DNA from: Planctomycetota bacterium
Lineage (GTDB): Bacteria > Planctomycetota > UBA11346
Reading direction: 5' to 3'
Assembly (NCBI GenBank): GCA_947440715.1
Contig: CANETI010000142.1
Location: forward strand, 1-6,770
Length of the DNA: 6,770 bases
The notes beneath the pieces were generated by a model. The model was given only the letters and a program-made list of their open reading frames with translations, ran no database searches and was not told where the DNA came from. Of the stretch, positions 3,964-6,770 are shown in pieces. Numbering within the stretch: the stretch's first letter is position 1; each line of letters opens with the position of its first letter. The position numbers and the translations under genes are program-made.

Positions 3964-6042
3964 ATGAAAAGCCTGATCCCCAATGTCCCCCTGCCGATGA
4001 GCCAGGCAGAAATGAAGGAATGGTGGGGCTGGGACGAGCTGGACGTGTTATTGGTCAACGGTGATGCTTATGTGGACCATCCATCGTTTGGTATCGCACT
4101 CATTGGACAGTCCTTGGTCGACGCGGGCTTTCGTACCGGCATCGTTGCTCAGCCGCAATGCGATGAAGATTTTCTACTGATGGGCCGCCCACGTTTATTC
4201 GTGGGCGTCAGCGCCGGCAATATTGATTCCATGCTCAATCACTACACGGCGGCGCGTAAACCACGGCGGCAAGATCATTATAGCCCAGGCGGTAAAGCTG
4301 GGCTGCGACCTGATCGTGCTTCCATCGTTTACACCAACACCGTGCGTAAATTATTTAAAGGTATCCCCGTCGTATTGGGTGGCGTTGAAGCATCACTGCG
4401 ACGTTTGGCCCATTGGGATCATTGGAGCAATACCTTTCGCCGTTCATTACTGACCGACAGTAAAGCAGATTTATTGGCGTATGGTATGGCTGAACAACAA
4501 GTATTAGAAATTGCTCATCGTCTGCGTGGCGGCGAATCGATTAAAGAATTAAATGATATTCGCGGCACCTGTTGGATGGCGAATGATCGCGCCGCGATTC
4601 CCGATCCGTGGGCACGCGGTATGGTTGATACGCCATCGTTTGAATTGTTGTCTACTGACACGGCCAAATTTGCTGACGGCGAGCGTATTCATTTCCTTGA
4701 GCAAGATCCGCAACGTGGTCGTATCGTGGTGCAGCAAACGGGTTCGCGCTTTGTGGTGCAAAATCCGCCTGCGCCAGCCTTGAATGAAGAAGCCCTCGAC
4801 CGCATTTACGGACTGCCATATACCCGCAGCGAACACCCTGCCTATATCACCGCCGTGCCTGCATTAGAAACGGTCCGTACCACCATCGTCACTCATCGTG
4901 GTTGCGTAGCGAACTGCAATTTCTGCTCCATCGTTTATCACCAAGGTAAAGATATTCAAAATCGCAGCGTGGAATCCGTCGTCAAAGAAGCAGAGAAAAT
5001 CGCTGCTTTACCAGGCTTTAAAGGTACCATCAGTGACGTCGGCGGTCCCAGCGCCAACATGTTTCGCATGAAGTGCGGTAAGATGCGCAAATTCGGTTCT
5101 TGCGTGCACCGTGACTGTTTATTGCCGACTCCTTGCCCCAGCTTGGAAAGCGGCGCGACGGAAAATATTAGTGCCTTACGCCGGATTCGTGGACTCAAAG
5201 GCGTAAAACACGTCTTCATTCAAAGTGGTATTCGCTACGATTTAGCCTTACGCGATGGCGATGATTATATTAATGAAGTCGCTCGCCATCACGTCAGCGG
5301 GATTATGAAAGTCGCACCGGAATCAACTGATGATGCGGTATTAGCGTTGATGAATAAACCGTCGTTTGATGTGTTTCGGCGCTTCAAGAAACGTTTTCAA
5401 TTAGCCAGTCGTCAAGCTGGGCGCAAACAATTCATGACTGAATATTTAATCGCCGGTCATCCAGGATCATCATTAGCCAGTATGGTTGGCACCGCTGCCG
5501 CGTTACGACACGAAGATATGCAACCGGATCAGGTGCAAGAATTCGTGCCAATTCCGATGACGATATCGACCGCCATGTTTGTCAGCGGACTCGATCCCTT
5601 CACCATGCAGCCGATTGATGTCAGTCGTGGTGATCGCGAACGGCGCATGCAGAAAGCATTAATTCATTCGCAGAAACCTGAAAATCGCAAATTGGTCATT
5701 GAAGCATTGCAACGTACTGGGCGCATGGAATTAGCAGATACTTTGCTGCACGGCACTGATGGTCCGAACCACCTGCAGGATCGCGCACGGCGCGGCGGCT
5801 ACGTGGGTCCGACCTACATGGCGGGTGGTTCGCTCGACCAAGTCATCGACGAAGACGAAGCCCGCATGGATGATCACGATGGTCATTTCCCCGAACCAGG
5901 GGTCGAAAACGTGTCTTTACCGTGCGGAACCAAAGTGCCAAAACCATTAGCGGAAGCGGCAAACCGCGGTGGTTACAACGTCAGCTGGCAGGGAAAAAAG
6001 AAAACCGCCACCAATAAGCCGCTACCAAAACGTAATCGTTAA
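3964..6042 (+). CDS. ygiQ: YgiQ family radical SAM protein
   Basis: This 692-residue protein belongs to the YgiQ (UPF0313) family, whose reaction is not established as far as I know. E. coli YgiQ is somewhat longer (about 740 residues, from memory). The N-terminal family block has DVLLVNGDAYVDHPSFG (27-43) and VVLGGVEASLRRLAHWDHWS (136-155). The radical SAM core carries HRGCVANCNFCSI (311-323), with C314, C318 and C321 as the CX3CX2C cluster ligands. A second cysteine set, C371, C380, C385 and C391, follows GGPSANMFRMKC and matches cysteines I recall in E. coli YgiQ, so an additional metal site is possible. Residues 558-590 match the usual C-terminal DUF3362-like part (RMQKALIHSQKPENRKLVIEAL). 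The tail is basic (KKKTATNKPLPKRNR). ATG 3964 is preferred because it precedes the family N-terminus at the expected distance. It has no Shine-Dalgarno. The 5' region is the palindromic element; the LolA-like gene follows after 67 bp. Confidence 0.93.
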   Translation: MKSLIPNVPLPMSQAEMKEWWGWDELDVLLVNGDAYVDHPSFGIALIGQSLVDAGFRTGIVAQPQCDEDFLLMGRPRLFVGVSAGNIDSMLNHYTAARKPRRQDHYSPGGKAGLRPDRASIVYTNTVRKLFKGIPVVLGGVEASLRRLAHWDHWSNTFRRSLLTDSKADLLAYGMAEQQVLEIAHRLRGGESIKELNDIRGTCWMANDRAAIPDPWARGMVDTPSFELLSTDTAKFADGERIHFLEQDPQRGRIVVQQTGSRFVVQNPPAPALNEEALDRIYGLPYTRSEHPAYITAVPALETVRTTIVTHRGCVANCNFCSIVYHQGKDIQNRSVESVVKEAEKIAALPGFKGTISDVGGPSANMFRMKCGKMRKFGSCVHRDCLLPTPCPSLESGATENISALRRIRGLKGVKHVFIQSGIRYDLALRDGDDYINEVARHHVSGIMKVAPESTDDAVLALMNKPSFDVFRRFKKRFQLASRQAGRKQFMTEYLIAGHPGSSLASMVGTAAALRHEDMQPDQVQEFVPIPMTISTAMFVSGLDPFTMQPIDVSRGDRERRMQKALIHSQKPENRKLVIEALQRTGRMELADTLLHGTDGPNHLQDRARRGGYVGPTYMAGGSLDQVIDEDEARMDDHDGHFPEPGVENVSLPCGTKVPKPLAEAANRGGYNVSWQGKKKTATNKPLPKRNR

Positions 6043-6109
6043 TTGGCAGACTGTGGTGCCCTACGCATTACCATTGGCACAGCCGTCACCGTACCTAACC
6101 TTCTGCGCC

Positions 6110-6703
6110 ATGCGAATCCTGCTGTTATTAATTGGCGTTCTCAGCCTGTCAGCGGCTGAACCATTTTCCTTAGAACAATTAACGGCTGCGACCAAAGATA
6201 TCTCGTCGTTGCGCGTTACTTTTGTACAAGAAAAACATTTGGCGATACTGGATGAACCCGTGGTTAGCCCTGGGTTGATCGAAATTGATCGCAAACGTGA
6301 AGCCGTGCGTTGGGAATTTACCGGCAAATCAGTGCTCTTATTTAGTGATGGAAAACTGCGCCGCTTCGGTGCCGAAGGCAAAGAAGAAACCGTCACCGTG
6401 AAAGACCAAGGCGTCAACAGCATGGTGTCACAAATGAAGGCATTCCTGCATGGCGACTGGAGCGGTATGCGCGATATGTTCACGATTACGCCTGCGGCTG
6501 ATGGACAACCGCAGCTTAATTTTGTCCCCAAAACTCCAGACTTGGCCAAATATATTCATCATCTGGAAATACGTTGGCGCGCTAATTTAAGTGCACCTGA
6601 ACTTATGTTATTAGTCGCCGCTGGCGATGATCGTACCGAATACCGTTTTGCCGAACCGCAGGTGAACATAACGATTCCGGTAGAGCGCTTTATTCAACCG
6701 TGA
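6110..6703 (+). CDS. LolA-like outer-membrane lipoprotein carrier, periplasmic
   Basis: This is a 197-residue protein with a clear Sec signal peptide, MRILLLLIGVLSLSAA, probably cut near residue 16. It has no lipobox cysteine, so the mature form should be soluble in the periplasm. The LolA fold family pattern is visible: LRVTFVQEKHLAIL (34-47), SPGLIEIDRKREAVRWEF (53-70) with the conserved glycine and tryptophan, then LLFSDGKLRRF (76-86). LolA carries lipoproteins from the inner-membrane Lol ABC transporter to the outer membrane; related proteins also accompany aryl-polyene or MMPL exporter genes. Which role applies here is not shown. The open frame reaches back to 5969 inside ygiQ, but the signal peptide places the start at ATG 6110, 67 bp after ygiQ. 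The genes may be co-transcribed. No Shine-Dalgarno is visible. Confidence 0.82.
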   Translation: MRILLLLIGVLSLSAAEPFSLEQLTAATKDISSLRVTFVQEKHLAILDEPVVSPGLIEIDRKREAVRWEFTGKSVLLFSDGKLRRFGAEGKEETVTVKDQGVNSMVSQMKAFLHGDWSGMRDMFTITPAADGQPQLNFVPKTPDLAKYIHHLEIRWRANLSAPELMLLVAAGDDRTEYRFAEPQVNITIPVERFIQP

Positions 6704-6770
6704 ATGAGCCTGTAACGAAGTGCTTTTGACTAGCCACCGCAACACGATCGGCCCATTCAAAGAATCGCAA
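6690..6770 (-). CDS. Possible C-terminal fragment of a convergent gene running off the right edge
   Basis: Reading the minus strand in from the window edge gives 26 sense codons (LRFFEWADRVAVASQK, then HFVTGSFTVE) and a TAA at 6690-6692. The peptide looks natural and would overlap the LolA-like gene tail to tail by 14 bases. An open frame this short is common by chance. A plus-strand frame, GTG at 6720 to the edge (17 codons), is an alternative. I cannot name either. Confidence 0.3.
   Translation of the reverse strand: MRFFEWADRVAVASQKHFVTGSFTVE

Noticed and set aside
3677..3967. Frames of 67-96 codons on both strands through the palindrome
   Set aside because: They translate the heptad repeats and inverted arms (DIGHRTSD, MSDVRCP) and have no RBS or domain. 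Similar frames on both strands are expected from a palindrome.
6074..6101. Promoter-like TTGGCA and TAACCT, 16-base spacing, before the LolA-like gene
   Set aside because: The -10 matches only three of six positions and the start site would leave almost no leader.

Overview
The window looks like bacterial chromosome from a Gram-negative organism. A leucine-biosynthesis pair and a probable LolA-type periplasmic carrier with a signal peptide support this. Base composition is moderate. No start has a strong Shine-Dalgarno sequence; only leuC has a weak candidate. The intergenic DNA carries heptamer repeats of the GTCCGAT/ATCGGAC type, which I associate from memory with the Planctomycetota/Verrucomicrobiota/Lentisphaerota (PVC) group. 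The placement is tentative: no marker gene here fixes the phylum.

Layout. The left third (7-2077) is leuC followed by leuD on the minus strand, the two subunits of isopropylmalate isomerase. A 217-bp divergent spacer (2078-2294) with a 10-bp inverted repeat separates leuC from a plus-strand gene (2295-3149). That gene encodes an FHA-like domain fused to an RsbW-type GHKL ATPase, so it is probably a partner-switching regulator or anti-sigma-like protein. Next come a tRNA-Leu(UAG) gene (3255-3336), a 14-bp tandem duplication and a strong hairpin terminator (3374-3416). The terminator sits where the tRNA converges with a small minus-strand gene of unknown function (3415-3615).

The most unusual stretch is 3616-3963, the spacer between that small gene and ygiQ. 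It holds a nested, nearly co-centred inverted-repeat structure: G-rich/C-rich outer flanks, GTCCGAT heptad arrays in opposite orientation, a perfect 19-bp inner inverted repeat and a 6-bp innermost one. A second hairpin competes for the right-hand heptad array, and the right flank forms a four-run G-quadruplex motif on the minus strand. None of the long reading frames through this stretch looks like a real protein.

The right third is a likely two-gene unit on the plus strand: a YgiQ-family radical SAM protein (3964-6042), then a LolA-like outer-membrane lipoprotein carrier (6110-6703). The last ~80 bases may hold the C-terminal end of a convergent minus-strand gene, with weak support.

How the genes fit together: leuC and leuD act as one enzyme. 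The FHA/ATPase protein, tRNA, YgiQ and LolA-like protein have no obvious shared pathway. Apart from the palindromic element and the small gene, the window reads as ordinary housekeeping chromosome.
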